NCBI RefSeq assembly: GCF_007096635.1
Contig: NZ_VKAA01000004.1
Location: 1 to 64,000 of the forward strand
Origin: Mycolicibacterium sp. 018/SC-01/001
GTDB taxonomy: Bacteria; Actinomycetota; Actinomycetes; Mycobacteriales; Mycobacteriaceae
Length of the DNA: 64,000 bases
Direction of reading: 5' to 3'
Below the pieces are notes generated by a model, which was not told the DNA's origin, searched no databases, and saw only the letters and a program-made list of their open reading frames with translations. A program made the translations under genes and the position numbers. This document shows, piece by piece, positions 30,351 to 39,316 of the stretch (position 1 is its first letter; each line of letters opens with the position of its first letter).

Positions 30351-30947
30351 TCACCCCAATCCGCGCAGCAGGACCGCCAACCCGAACTCGAACGCGTCAT
30401 CGGCACGTTGTGGTTTCGGCGCCCCGGTCTCCAGCGCGGCCGCCAGTTCGGCTCCGACCTCGGCGCGGTGGCGCCACGGCTGATCGGGCGCGGCGACGTC
30501 GAGCGCCGAGCCGAGCACGTAGTTGTCGACCAGCGTGATCGTGCGCAGCGTGTCGGCCGGGTCGAACCCGGCGCGCGCGAGCGTGGCGGCCAGCGCGTTG
30601 TACATCGTGATGGCCTGCGGGCTGTTGACCGCATACTCGGTGAGCAGCGGGATCAGCTGCGGGTAGCGGGCGAAGCTGCGGCGGTAGGAGCGCGCGATGT
30701 CGGCGACCACGTCGCGCCACGGGCGCTGCGGATCGTCGAGGGGCAGCTCGACGTCGGACATCGCGCGTTCGCGCAGTAGTTCGACGACGTCGTCGCGCCC
30801 GGCGACATGGTTGTACAGCGAGGACGGTCGCACCCGCAGCTTGCGTGCCACCCCGGCGATCGTGAAGCCGCCGGTGCTGGTCACGAGCTCGAGAGCGGCC
30901 TCGGCGATCCGCTCGGTGGACAGCAGAGGTGTTCGGGGTCGGCCCAC
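30351..30947 (-). CDS. TetR-family regulator with TetR_C-like effector domain
   Basis: Regulator of 198 residues. The N-terminal helix-turn-helix is IAGVARKLRVRPSSLYNHVAGRDDVVELL. The C-terminal domain shows FARYPQLIPLLTEYAVNSP and a late DDAFEFGLAVLLRGL, the TetR_C layout seen in tetracycline-type repressors. It is divergent from the amidohydrolase-permease operon with a near-perfect palindrome between the genes, so it likely represses that operon and itself. ATG at 30947. Confidence 0.9.
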   Translation of the reverse strand: MGRPRTPLLSTERIAEAALELVTSTGGFTIAGVARKLRVRPSSLYNHVAGRDDVVELLRERAMSDVELPLDDPQRPWRDVVADIARSYRRSFARYPQLIPLLTEYAVNSPQAITMYNALAATLARAGFDPADTLRTITLVDNYVLGSALDVAAPDQPWRHRAEVGAELAAALETGAPKPQRADDAFEFGLAVLLRGLG

Positions 30948-30990
30948 GTCGTGCTCCCCTCTTGCACGGTCGGGTGAGTCAGTTCACAAT

Positions 30991-31009
30991 AAACGAACGT
31001 CATTCGTTT
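30991..31009. promoter_or_regulatory. TetR operator between the TetR gene and amidohydrolase operon
   Basis: Perfect inverted repeat AAACGAA-cgtca-TTCGTTT, 7-base arms, in the 92-bp divergent gap. It lies 44 bases from the TetR start and 31 bases from the amidohydrolase GTG. Position and symmetry make it the expected target of the TetR protein of 30351-30947. Confidence 0.75.
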
Positions 31010-31019
31010 TAGGAGTCCG

Positions 31020-31043
31020 ATGATCCTTCTGGTGGTCGTGTGA
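31020..31043 (+). CDS. Possible seven-codon leader ORF before the amidohydrolase gene
   Basis: ATG at 31020 stands four bases after a strong ribosome site AGGAG (31011-31015) and encodes only MILLVVV before TGA at 31041-31043. The GTG start of the amidohydrolase (31040) overlaps this stop, so the good ribosome site serves the leader and the main gene may depend on reinitiation. The valine/leucine-rich peptide recalls attenuation leaders, but no terminator hairpin is visible downstream, so coupling is the simpler reading. Confidence 0.3.
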   Translation: MILLVVV

Positions 31044-32677
31044 GCGCGACGCTGTTCACCGGCGGCGTGGTGTGGACCGGTGGTCATGACCCGGTGGAGA
31101 CCGACGCCGTCCTCGTCGTCGACGGGGTGGTCGCCGCCCTCGGTGACGATGCGAAAGCCCAAGCGGGACAAGCAGAGAGGGTCGATCTCGACGGCGGCTT
31201 CCTGATGCCGTCGTTCGGCGACGGGCACGCCCATCCGCTCTACGGCGGACTGGAGGCGGTCGGGCCTGCGGTGCGGCCGTGCACGTCGGTCGACGAGATC
31301 GTGCTGGCCGTCAAGCAGTACGCCGAGGATCACCCGGACGAGGACTGGATCGTCGGCGCCTCCTACGACGGCAGCCTCGCCCCCGGTGGACTGTTCGACG
31401 CGCGCTGGCTCGACGCGGCCGTACCGGATCGGCCGGTCGTGCTGCGCGCCTGGGATTACCACACCGTCTGGTGCAACAGCGTGGCTCTGCAGCGCGCGGG
31501 CATCACCGCCGACACTCCCGACCCGGTGCTCGGCGAGATCCCGCACCGCGAGGACGGATCGGTGCTCGGCACGCTGCGCGAATGGGGCGCAACTGATCTC
31601 GTGATGAACGTGATGCCGCCCCGCGACGAGGAGGTCCGCATCGCCGCACTGGGCACCGCCGCGGACTACTACCTCGCCCGCGGTGTGACGTGGGTGCAGG
31701 ACGCCTGGGTCGAATCGGCCGACGTCGCCACCTACGTCGAGGCGGCCCGCCGCGGGGCGCTGCGAATGCGATTCAACCTGGCGCTCTACGGCGATCCCCG
31801 CCACTTCGACAGCCAGGTCACCCATTTCGAGGAGCAGCGGCAGCTGGTCGCCGATGCCGCGAACCCGTTGCTCACCGCCAACACCGTGAAGTTCTTCGCC
31901 GACGGCGTGGTGGAGAACGAGACCGGATCGCTGCTGCAGCCGTACTGCTCGGGCATGCATGCGCACGACAACCGTGGCATGCGCAACTGGGAGGGCGACT
32001 CCCTGGCCGAGGCAGCCCGCCGCGTCGACGAGCTCGGCCTGCAGATCCACATCCACGCGATCGGCGATGCTGCCGTGCGGCAGGCTCTCGACGCCATCGA
32101 ACACGTTGTGGCACAGAACGGTCCGCGCGATCGCCGACCGGTGATCGCCCACTGCCAGCTGATCGACGAGGCCGACTTGGCCCGGTTCGCCGCGCTCGGC
32201 GTGATCCCGAACATGCAGCCGCTGTGGGCGCAGCTCGACGCGCTGATGACGGTACTGACGGTGCCGCGCCTGGGCACCGAACGTGCAGATCGCCAGTATC
32301 CGATCCGCACGCTCGAGCGCTCGGGTGCACCGTTGGCGTTCGGTTCGGACTGGCCGGTGTCCTCTGGCGCCCCGCTCGACGGGATCGCGGTGGCGGCGTC
32401 GCGTCGCACGTCCGACGGAGAGCCGGAGGGCGGCTGGACACCGCACGAGATCCTGCCGGTGCAGCGCGCCCTGTCGGCGTATACCGCCGGCGTTGCGAAT
32501 CAGGCGTTCGCTGATAACGATTGGGGCGTTATCGCCCCGGCGGCGAGCGCCGACCTGGTATGGCTGGATCGCGACCCACGGGCCGTGCCGCCGCTGGACC
32601 TTCCCGGTATCGGCATCCGCGCCACCTATGTGCGCGGCAGCGCGGCCTATCGGGCCGAGAACGGAGCTGACTCATGA
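31040..32677 (+). CDS. Amidohydrolase family protein (YtcJ-like metal-dependent hydrolase)
   Basis: Enzyme of 545 residues of the urease-type amidohydrolase superfamily, YtcJ/AmiD branch. Metal-binding GDGHAHPLYGG supplies the His-x-His, HIHAIGDAAVRQALDA and VIAHCQL the later His residues, and FGSDWPV the catalytic Asp. It hydrolyses an amide or formyl bond of unknown substrate in the cytoplasm. The stop overlaps the permease start by ATGA, suggesting that the permease brings in the compound it cleaves. Control by the divergent TetR protein is likely. Confidence 0.88.
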   Translation: MSATLFTGGVVWTGGHDPVETDAVLVVDGVVAALGDDAKAQAGQAERVDLDGGFLMPSFGDGHAHPLYGGLEAVGPAVRPCTSVDEIVLAVKQYAEDHPDEDWIVGASYDGSLAPGGLFDARWLDAAVPDRPVVLRAWDYHTVWCNSVALQRAGITADTPDPVLGEIPHREDGSVLGTLREWGATDLVMNVMPPRDEEVRIAALGTAADYYLARGVTWVQDAWVESADVATYVEAARRGALRMRFNLALYGDPRHFDSQVTHFEEQRQLVADAANPLLTANTVKFFADGVVENETGSLLQPYCSGMHAHDNRGMRNWEGDSLAEAARRVDELGLQIHIHAIGDAAVRQALDAIEHVVAQNGPRDRRPVIAHCQLIDEADLARFAALGVIPNMQPLWAQLDALMTVLTVPRLGTERADRQYPIRTLERSGAPLAFGSDWPVSSGAPLDGIAVAASRRTSDGEPEGGWTPHEILPVQRALSAYTAGVANQAFADNDWGVIAPAASADLVWLDRDPRAVPPLDLPGIGIRATYVRGSAAYRAENGADS

Positions 32678-34065
32678 CCACGACGTCCGGAGATTCCGGC
32701 GGGTTCCTCGCCGATCCCCACGAGGGGCAGCTGAAACGGGCGCTGGGGCTCCCGTCGCTGGTGCTGTTCGGTCTCGTGTACATGGTGCCGCTGACGGTGT
32801 TCACCACCTACGGCATCGTGACCGAGACCTCCGGTGGCCGGGTGCCGACGTCCTACGTGGTGACGACGATCGCGATGGTGTTCACCGCGCTGTCGTACGC
32901 CCGGATGTCCGCCGCGATACCGGTGGCGGGTTCGGCCTACACGTACACGCAGCGGACGTTCGGCGCGCCCGTCGGCTTCCTCGCCGGCTGGTCGCTGCTG
33001 CTCGATTACCTGTTCCTGCCGATGCTGAACTACCTGGTGATCGGCTTGTATCTGAACGCCGCGCTGCCCGCGCTCCCCGCGTGGGTGATCGTCCTGGTGT
33101 CGATCGCGATCGTCACGGTGCTCAACATCGTCGGCATCGTGTCGGTGGCGCGCGCCAACTTCCTGATCATCGCGATCCAGGCGATCTTCATCGTGGTGTT
33201 CGTGGCGCTGTCGCTGTCGAAGATCTCCGGGTACGGCACGGTCGACCTGATGGCGCCGTTCACCGGCGACGGCAGTGCCGGCGGTATGAGCCCGGTCCTG
33301 GCCGGCGCGGCGATCCTGTGTCTGTCGTTCCTGGGCTTCGACGCCGTGTCGACGCTGTCCGAGGAGGCACGCGACGCCAAACGCACCGTGCCGCAGGCGA
33401 TCATGATCGCCACGATCGTCTCCGGCGTGATCTTCATCGTGCTGTCCTACGTCTCGCAGCTGGTCTTCCCGTCCAACCAGTTCGGCGACGTCGACACCGG
33501 TTCGACGGACGTGATGCTCGCCGCGGGCGGTTCGTTCGTCAACACGTTCTTCACGGCCGCCTACGTGGCCGGCGCGCTGGGTTCGGCGCTGACCTCCCAG
33601 GCCTCGGTGGCGCGCATCCTGTTCGCGATGGGCCGCGACGGCATCCTGCCGCGCAAGGTGTTCGGGCACGTGTCGGTCAAGTTCAGCACGCCCACCTACG
33701 CCATCCTCACGGTCAGCGTCATCTCGCTGCTGGCGATCGTGATCGACCTCGCGATCCTCGCGTCTGTGGTGAGTTTCGGTGCGCTGGTGGCGTTCTCGGT
33801 GGTGAACCTGTCGGTGATCAAGCACTACTTCGTCGATCAGCGGCAGCGCAACGTGGTGCTCAACGTCGTGCTGCCGACCATCGGCTTCCTGCTGACGGCG
33901 TGGCTGTGGACCAGCCTGTCGGGTGAGGCGCTGACGATCGGACTGATCTGGCTGGCCATCGGTTTCGTGTGGCTGGCGGTGGTCACCCGCGGCTTCCAGC
34001 GGCCCACGCCGGTGCTGGATCTGGACGAGACGGGGTCACTCACCGAGAGTGACAGGGCGCGCTGA
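32674..34065 (+). CDS. APC-superfamily amino acid/amine permease
   Basis: Permease of 463 residues with about twelve hydrophobic helices. Helix 1 follows LKRALGLPSLVLFGLVYMVP, a GSAYTYTQRTFG block is in helix 3, and SFLGFDAVSTLSEEARDAKRTVPQAI is the consensus loop of the APC family. It imports an amino acid or amine by cation symport. It is translationally coupled to the amidohydrolase gene. Its last 30 bases overlap the 3' end of the opposing sulfurtransferase gene. Confidence 0.9.
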   Translation: MTTTSGDSGGFLADPHEGQLKRALGLPSLVLFGLVYMVPLTVFTTYGIVTETSGGRVPTSYVVTTIAMVFTALSYARMSAAIPVAGSAYTYTQRTFGAPVGFLAGWSLLLDYLFLPMLNYLVIGLYLNAALPALPAWVIVLVSIAIVTVLNIVGIVSVARANFLIIAIQAIFIVVFVALSLSKISGYGTVDLMAPFTGDGSAGGMSPVLAGAAILCLSFLGFDAVSTLSEEARDAKRTVPQAIMIATIVSGVIFIVLSYVSQLVFPSNQFGDVDTGSTDVMLAAGGSFVNTFFTAAYVAGALGSALTSQASVARILFAMGRDGILPRKVFGHVSVKFSTPTYAILTVSVISLLAIVIDLAILASVVSFGALVAFSVVNLSVIKHYFVDQRQRNVVLNVVLPTIGFLLTAWLWTSLSGEALTIGLIWLAIGFVWLAVVTRGFQRPTPVLDLDETGSLTESDRAR

Positions 34066-34848
34066 CTCGGCGCTGTACTGCGACCAGGACCCCGGGAACA
34101 GGGCGGCGTCCATCCCGATCGATGCCAGCGCGGCGACGACGACGGACGCGGTGACGCCGGACCCGCAGTAGACGGCGGGCCGGGCATCGAGGGCGCCGAA
34201 TCGTGCGGTCAGGTCGTCACGGAGCGTCCCGTCCTCGGCCAGCAGGCTGGTGCTGGGGACGTTGCGGGCGCCGGGAATGTGCCCCGCCACCGGGTCGACG
34301 GGTTCGTGCTCACCGCGGAAGCGTTCGGGTGCGCGGGCGTCGATCAGCACCGACGCCGAGACCGCCTCGTCGGCGGTCACCGTCGGCAGCGCACCGGCGT
34401 ACAGGTCGCCATGGGTGACGGTGACGTCCCCGGGCTCGGCAACCTCGGTGCCCGAACGCAATTCACCATGCCAGTCGGCCAGGCCGCCGTCGAGGATGCG
34501 GACGTCCGGGATGCCTGCCGCCGTCAGCACCCACCAGGCGCGCGCCGACCCGGCCCGGTTCCAGTCGTCGTAGACCACGACCGGGACACCGGTGCGTACC
34601 CCCCAGCGGCGTGCGGCCGCCTGGACGGCCGCTCCCGACGGCAGCGGGTGCCTGCCGCGGCCGGTGACGCTGTGGTCGGTCAGCTCGTCGTCGAGCGAGA
34701 CGTACACCGCGCCGGGCAGGTGTCCGCGCCGATAGGCCTCGGTACCGTCCGGTTCGGGCAGCGACCACCGGACGTCGAGCAGCGTCACGGGCTCGGCACG
34801 CTCGAGCATCCCGGCGAGTTCGTAGGCGCTGATGAAGACCTCGCTCAT
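34036..34848 (-). CDS. Thiosulfate/3-mercaptopyruvate sulfurtransferase (tandem rhodanese)
   Basis: Protein of 270 residues with two rhodanese domains. The first (about 1-130, ILDGGLADWHGELRSG at its end) is inactive. The second carries the catalytic loop YCGSGVTASV, whose CGSGVTA form is nearer to mercaptopyruvate than to thiosulfate sulfurtransferases. It transfers sulfane sulfur to cyanide or thiols. ATG at 34848 overlaps the stop of the upstream ATPase gene by four bases, so it is translationally coupled to a DNA-transaction-type operon, which is odd for this enzyme. Confidence 0.9.
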   Translation of the reverse strand: MSEVFISAYELAGMLERAEPVTLLDVRWSLPEPDGTEAYRRGHLPGAVYVSLDDELTDHSVTGRGRHPLPSGAAVQAAARRWGVRTGVPVVVYDDWNRAGSARAWWVLTAAGIPDVRILDGGLADWHGELRSGTEVAEPGDVTVTHGDLYAGALPTVTADEAVSASVLIDARAPERFRGEHEPVDPVAGHIPGARNVPSTSLLAEDGTLRDDLTARFGALDARPAVYCGSGVTASVVVAALASIGMDAALFPGSWSQYSAESARPVTLGE

Positions 34849-37800
34849 CGCTGCGCCGCCAGCGCGAGAACCTCGTCGGCCGACGGCGGGCTCGACGGGT
34901 GGTAGGACAGGCACCACGGTTCGACGACGCGGTGGAACGACTCCCCTTCGGTGGCGACGTAGAAGTTGCCTGCCCGCAGCCGGCTGATGTCGTCGACGAG
35001 ACCGCCTTTGGCCCTGGCCATTTCGCGGGCCGTCTCGATCTGCGCGGGCGCGTTGAGGAGCCCGTAGAACTGGGTGGCGGCATTGCCGGGGATGTTCAGG
35101 TTCAACCCCTTCGGCGCCTGCGTGGCGAACACCAGCCCCAGCCCGTACTTGCGGGCCTGCGACGACAGCGCCAGCGTACTGCGCGTGCAGGCTGTGAAAC
35201 CCCGTGCGGGGGCGAAGTTCTGCGCCTCGTCCATGACGAGTAGCCCCCCGAGGGGCCGGTCTCCGGCCGGGTTGCGTTTGATCCACGCGAACAGCGCCAT
35301 CTGCAGCTGGTTGACGAAGCTCTGTCGCTGTTCGTCCGACGGCAGACCGATCATGCTGATCACCGAGACCCGCGCGCGGTACCCGTCCGAGGGGGTGAGC
35401 AGAACGCCGGGATCGACCGGTGTCCCCGCGCCGCCGAACAACGGGTCGTTGACCATCGCGGCGCGCAGGTTCTGGGAGAGGTCGCCGGCGATCTCGTGCG
35501 CGCCGGCCATGTTGCTGACGTCGTCGGGCAGGTCGGCGAGCAGCCGGACGAAACCGGCCAGCGTCGGATCGGGCTTCCTCCCGTAGTGCTGCAACGCTTC
35601 TCGCAACACGGCCCGGGCTCGGGTGGCCTTCTGCGTCTTTCCGGTGATCAGAGCCTGCGGTTCCAGCGCCGAGCAGGCGGCCTCCACGGCTTCGAAGAAC
35701 TCGTCGTGGTCGTCGACGACGCTGGCGAAGTCGGGGAGCGGCTGGAAGCTCAGCGGCCGGCCACTGGTACGCCGCGGCGTCCAGATCGTCACCTCGGTGG
35801 AGCGCAGATAGTCCTCGGCACGGCCGTCATCGGAGCGCTGCCATCCCTCGGGCTTCTGCGGCCACGCGGTCCCGAGCCGGGAGAGGTCGTTGTTGGGGTC
35901 CAGCACGATCGCGGACACGCCGCGCAGTGCGCATTCCTCGACCAGCCGGCGGATCAGGACCGTCTTCCCCGATCCCGACCCGGCGAAAATCGCGACGTGC
36001 TTGCGCAGCGCGGACATCGGGATCGACACCGGGTCGCCGGTGTGCAGGTCGCGGCCCAGCGGAACCTCGCTGTCGGGGACGTCGACGGCCGGGGTGTCGT
36101 CCACCGGCTCCGCCAGAGGCTCACTGTCCGAATCGATCTCGGGCTCGTCTGCGGCCACGCCGTCGCCGAGGGCCTCGGCGAGCAGCGTCATTCGGTGGGC
36201 GGGCCGGCGGGAGCGCAGCCACTGCCCGAGGCCGGGGTCGTCGTCGGCGAACAGGTCCCGCAGCGCGGCCATCGTGCGCACGTCGTCGTCGGACACCGGC
36301 ACGGTCACTCCGCCCCAGGCATGGAACGCCGCCATCTCCTCGGCGGTCTTCTTCCCGGTGGGCCACGGCGTGTTGCGGATCAGGAAGAGCTGACGCCGGC
36401 CGGCGCCCGGCCCGAAACCCGCTGCGGTGATGGCCTTTCGGACGCGGCTGAGCGCCGCGCTGGCGTTGCCGGAGGCGACGGCGCGGAACGCCCAGTGCCG
36501 TTCGTCCTCGGTGGCGCTGTCCAACGTCTCCCGCAGCCGGGCGTGCAGCGTCACGTGTGTGCCCGGCGGTGGATCGCAGGCGAATGTCGGCTCGCCGTCG
36601 CGCTCGGCGATCCACGCGGTCAGCGCGGCGCCCAGCAGTTCGGGCATCGTGATGTCCTCGCCGTCGGGTGCGGTCGCCGCCGCGGGGACCGCGCGCCTGC
36701 GGTACTCGGCGAAGCGGCGATCCAGGAGCGCCGAATCCTGTCCGGAGTCGTTGTCCCGCTTGGTGTCCCACACTACGTCGTCACCGGCCAGGTGGTGCAG
36801 TTCGACGACGTCGCCGTGATTCAGGCATTCCCGGACGTGGGTGTCGGCGCGGATCAGGAGTTGCCGCGGAGTGTACGACGGCGCGTCGTCGAAAGCGTCG
36901 GCCGCGATCGGCCAGCTCGGGTACGGCGGGGTGAAGCCGACCCCCCGGTAACTGGCGGTGAAGCGGCGCTCGAGGATCGCCCGGCCGATGTCGGCGGTGG
37001 GCAGCGGGGTCAGCACGCCCGTCACGCGGAAGCGGTCGGCCACACTCGCGGTCGCGGTGTCGCGGATGTGCTCCCACACCGCGGGCAGGCACGCCACCAC
37101 CGGCACCGTGCGCCGCATGGTCTGCCGTACCGCCATCAGGCCGTGGGCGACCTGTTCGAGCACCCGATCGTCACCGTCGACCGCGGATTGTCCGGTCGCT
37201 GCCAGCGATTGCGCGATCAGCGTGTCGATCTGGTCGACGGCCAGCACCGCGGGGCCGGCCAGCGCGACCAGGCGGGCGATGTCGCGCACGCATTCCTGCG
37301 CGGAGGCGGGCGCGGTCCGCAACCCCCACGGGCCGCGCTCCTCCGCGGTGAACTCCTCGCTGCCCTGCAGGAATCCTTCGCCGATGTCGTGGGCCATGAA
37401 GTCGTTGGACGCCAGCAGCACCAGCGCGCGCAACACCTGATGGCATTGCCGCACCGTCTCTTTCGCCGACGGCTCCTTGGCCAGGGCCATCACGAAGCGG
37501 TACAGCGTCTCGGCGTCCAGGTCGTCGTCGCCGACCAGGGCCCGCCGGTCGGCGCGGGAGACGTGCGCCAGCGACGCCAGCTCCCACAGCACGTCCTTCA
37601 GCTGGGTCTCCAACCGGTGGCCGGGCCGGCCGAGACTCTCGAGCACGCCGCTGCGCACCGATTCCCAGAAGCTGGCCGCATCCAGCAGCTCGACGACGAA
37701 GAAGAATCCGCTCTCGGCCTGCACGCGCTCGCGGATCTGGCCGAGCAGGTGGGTCTTGCCGGAGCCGGCCGGACCGCGGATGACGACGCCCAGCGGGCTC

Positions 37801-37967
37801 GATTCCGCGCTGGCCCGCGCATCGCCGAAGGCCGCCATCACGTCGTCGACGGCGGCGTCGTTGAGTCCGCTGACGTGGGTGGCGGCCTGCGGGCGCCACA
37901 GATCGTCGCTGGTGGGCGCCCAGGTCAGGCGCAGCGCGGTCAGCGCTTCCCGCTGTGATGCGTCCAT
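34845..37967 (-). CDS. Double P-loop ATPase: N-terminal AAA plus C-terminal HerA-like domain
   Basis: Protein of 1040 residues with two complete nucleotide sites. The N-terminal AAA module has Walker A GPAGSGKT at 65-72 and Walker B-like VLAVDQIDTLI near 240-250, resembling ORC/KAP-type ATPases. The C-terminal module has RKHVAIFAGSGSGKTVLIRR near 650-670 and Walker B LLVMDEAQNFAPARG near 905-920, as in HerA/VirB4-type DNA pumps. The region between carries no known motif. No membrane segment is seen. ATG at 37967 overlaps the winged-helix gene stop (TGATG). It probably moves or remodels DNA with its partner. The exact function is unknown and it matches no system I can name. Confidence 0.85.
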   Translation of the reverse strand: MDASQREALTALRLTWAPTSDDLWRPQAATHVSGLNDAAVDDVMAAFGDARASAESSPLGVVIRGPAGSGKTHLLGQIRERVQAESGFFFVVELLDAASFWESVRSGVLESLGRPGHRLETQLKDVLWELASLAHVSRADRRALVGDDDLDAETLYRFVMALAKEPSAKETVRQCHQVLRALVLLASNDFMAHDIGEGFLQGSEEFTAEERGPWGLRTAPASAQECVRDIARLVALAGPAVLAVDQIDTLIAQSLAATGQSAVDGDDRVLEQVAHGLMAVRQTMRRTVPVVACLPAVWEHIRDTATASVADRFRVTGVLTPLPTADIGRAILERRFTASYRGVGFTPPYPSWPIAADAFDDAPSYTPRQLLIRADTHVRECLNHGDVVELHHLAGDDVVWDTKRDNDSGQDSALLDRRFAEYRRRAVPAAATAPDGEDITMPELLGAALTAWIAERDGEPTFACDPPPGTHVTLHARLRETLDSATEDERHWAFRAVASGNASAALSRVRKAITAAGFGPGAGRRQLFLIRNTPWPTGKKTAEEMAAFHAWGGVTVPVSDDDVRTMAALRDLFADDDPGLGQWLRSRRPAHRMTLLAEALGDGVAADEPEIDSDSEPLAEPVDDTPAVDVPDSEVPLGRDLHTGDPVSIPMSALRKHVAIFAGSGSGKTVLIRRLVEECALRGVSAIVLDPNNDLSRLGTAWPQKPEGWQRSDDGRAEDYLRSTEVTIWTPRRTSGRPLSFQPLPDFASVVDDHDEFFEAVEAACSALEPQALITGKTQKATRARAVLREALQHYGRKPDPTLAGFVRLLADLPDDVSNMAGAHEIAGDLSQNLRAAMVNDPLFGGAGTPVDPGVLLTPSDGYRARVSVISMIGLPSDEQRQSFVNQLQMALFAWIKRNPAGDRPLGGLLVMDEAQNFAPARGFTACTRSTLALSSQARKYGLGLVFATQAPKGLNLNIPGNAATQFYGLLNAPAQIETAREMARAKGGLVDDISRLRAGNFYVATEGESFHRVVEPWCLSYHPSSPPSADEVLALAAQR

Positions 37968-38593
37968 CAGACCTCGATCGCGATCAGGTGCTTGGGCCGG
38001 TCGCCGATCAGCACGGCGGCGGCGCGGTCGTCGTCGGTCAGCTGCTTCTGGTTCTCCTCGGGGATGACACTCACCCCGGGCGTGCGGTGCAGCGCGGTCA
38101 GGGCGGCGTCGACGGCGTCGCGCGGTGCCTCGACCTCGGCGCGCAGGCGGCGCAGCGGCACCCAGCCGCCGGGCCGGGGGGCCAGCTTGGCGTAGGCGGC
38201 GCGGATGCGGTCCTCGACCGTGTCGGCGTTTGGGGGTGTATCAAGCGCGCCGAACACGTCGGCCAGGCTGACGTCGGCGGCCTGCAGGTAGCGGCCGAGC
38301 CCCGCGAGAACGGTCTGCAACGCCTTCGCCGGTCCGGTGGCTCGCGCTGGTGGCGGTGCGTCGAGCAGTTCGCGGCACATGCGCCAGCCGCGGTCGGTCA
38401 GCTCGTGGACGTACCGGCTGCCGACGCGCTCGGAATCGATGAGCCCGAGCCGGTTCAGCTTCTCGCGGCTGGGCCGCTCCAGTGCGGGCCCCAGCACCGC
38501 GAGCTCGGGGTTCGGCACGGCGCGAGCTCGGGCCATCAGGACCAGCAGCACCGCGCGTTCGGTTCCCGTCAGCTCCCCCGGCGTCGCAGTCAC
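37967..38593 (-). CDS. Winged-helix partner of the double ATPase, hypothetical
   Basis: Protein of 208 residues, first gene of the operon. The N-terminal part (about 1-80) looks like a MarR-type winged helix ending in HELTDRGWRMCRELL. The C-terminal 85 residues form a second helical/winged unit: GGWVPLRRLRAEVEAPRDAVDAALTAL read as two overlapping helices, then a QKQLTDDDRAAAVLIGD tail. Such two-wing proteins often clamp DNA or load an ATPase. Coupling by TGATG to the ATPase gene implies that the products work together. No named family recognised. Confidence 0.7.
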   Translation of the reverse strand: MTATPGELTGTERAVLLVLMARARAVPNPELAVLGPALERPSREKLNRLGLIDSERVGSRYVHELTDRGWRMCRELLDAPPPARATGPAKALQTVLAGLGRYLQAADVSLADVFGALDTPPNADTVEDRIRAAYAKLAPRPGGWVPLRRLRAEVEAPRDAVDAALTALHRTPGVSVIPEENQKQLTDDDRAAAVLIGDRPKHLIAIEV

Positions 38594-38632
38594 CCTGCCA
38601 ACTTAACGGGCTGGGGCAGGATGGCTCTCGGC

Positions 38633-39316
38633 ATGGTTGACACCGAGGGCACTCCCGAGACGTCGCGACGCCGCCACATCGTGCGGCTCGCGGTGTTCGT
38701 CGCGGTTCTGGGCGTGCTGTTCTACCTGACCGCGATCCGCCGGGTCATCGACGTCGACGAGGTGCGCTCGTTCATCGAGTCCGCGGGCCCGCTGGCGCCG
38801 CTGGTCTACGTCGCGGTGTCCTCGGTCCTGGGTGCGGTGCTGGTACCCGGCCCGCTGCTCGCCGGCGGCAGCGGATTCCTGTTCGGCCCGGTCCTCGGCA
38901 CGTTCGTCACGTTGGGTGCGACGGTCGGTTCCGCGGTGCTGACGTCTGTGGCGGGCCGGCGCGCCGGCCGCGACAGCGCCCACGCGCTGCTGGGACCCGA
39001 GCGCTCGGCGAAGGTCGACGCGCTGATCCGCCGCGGCGGGCTGTGGGCGGTCGTGGGGCAGCGCTTCGTGCCGGGCATCAACGACGCGCTGGCGTCCTAC
39101 GCGTTCGGCGCCTTCGGCGTCCCGATCTGGCAGATGGCGGCCGGCGCGGTGATCGGCTCGGCGCCAAAGGCGTTCGCCTACACCGCGCTGGGCTCGACGC
39201 TCGGTTCGTTCTCCGCTCCGTTGTTGATCGCCGCGATCGCGGTGTACTGCGTGACGGCCATCGCCGGTGCGTACGCCGCGCATCGCGGCTGGCGAGCCTG
39301 GCGGTCCAAGCCGTGA
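38633..39316 (+). CDS. VTT/SNARE-associated (DedA/TVP38-like) membrane protein
   Basis: Membrane protein of 227 residues with five to six hydrophobic stretches. The VTT-domain blocks are LVPGPLLAGGSGFLFGPVLG and GQRFVPGINDALASYAFGAFGVP, with a second reentrant loop. This family is linked to lipid scrambling or undecaprenyl-phosphate flipping. ATG at 38621 and 38633 are both possible; GGGGCAGG upstream serves either. It is divergent from the winged-helix gene, and its stop overlaps the helicase GTG by four bases. Confidence 0.87.
   Translation: MVDTEGTPETSRRRHIVRLAVFVAVLGVLFYLTAIRRVIDVDEVRSFIESAGPLAPLVYVAVSSVLGAVLVPGPLLAGGSGFLFGPVLGTFVTLGATVGSAVLTSVAGRRAGRDSAHALLGPERSAKVDALIRRGGLWAVVGQRFVPGINDALASYAFGAFGVPIWQMAAGAVIGSAPKAFAYTALGSTLGSFSAPLLIAAIAVYCVTAIAGAYAAHRGWRAWRSKP

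Noticed and set aside
35496..37958. 820-codon open frame on the plus strand opposite the double ATPase
   Set aside because: Shadow of a high-GC gene: no family motifs, low-complexity Arg/Gly/His composition, while the minus strand has clear Walker motifs.
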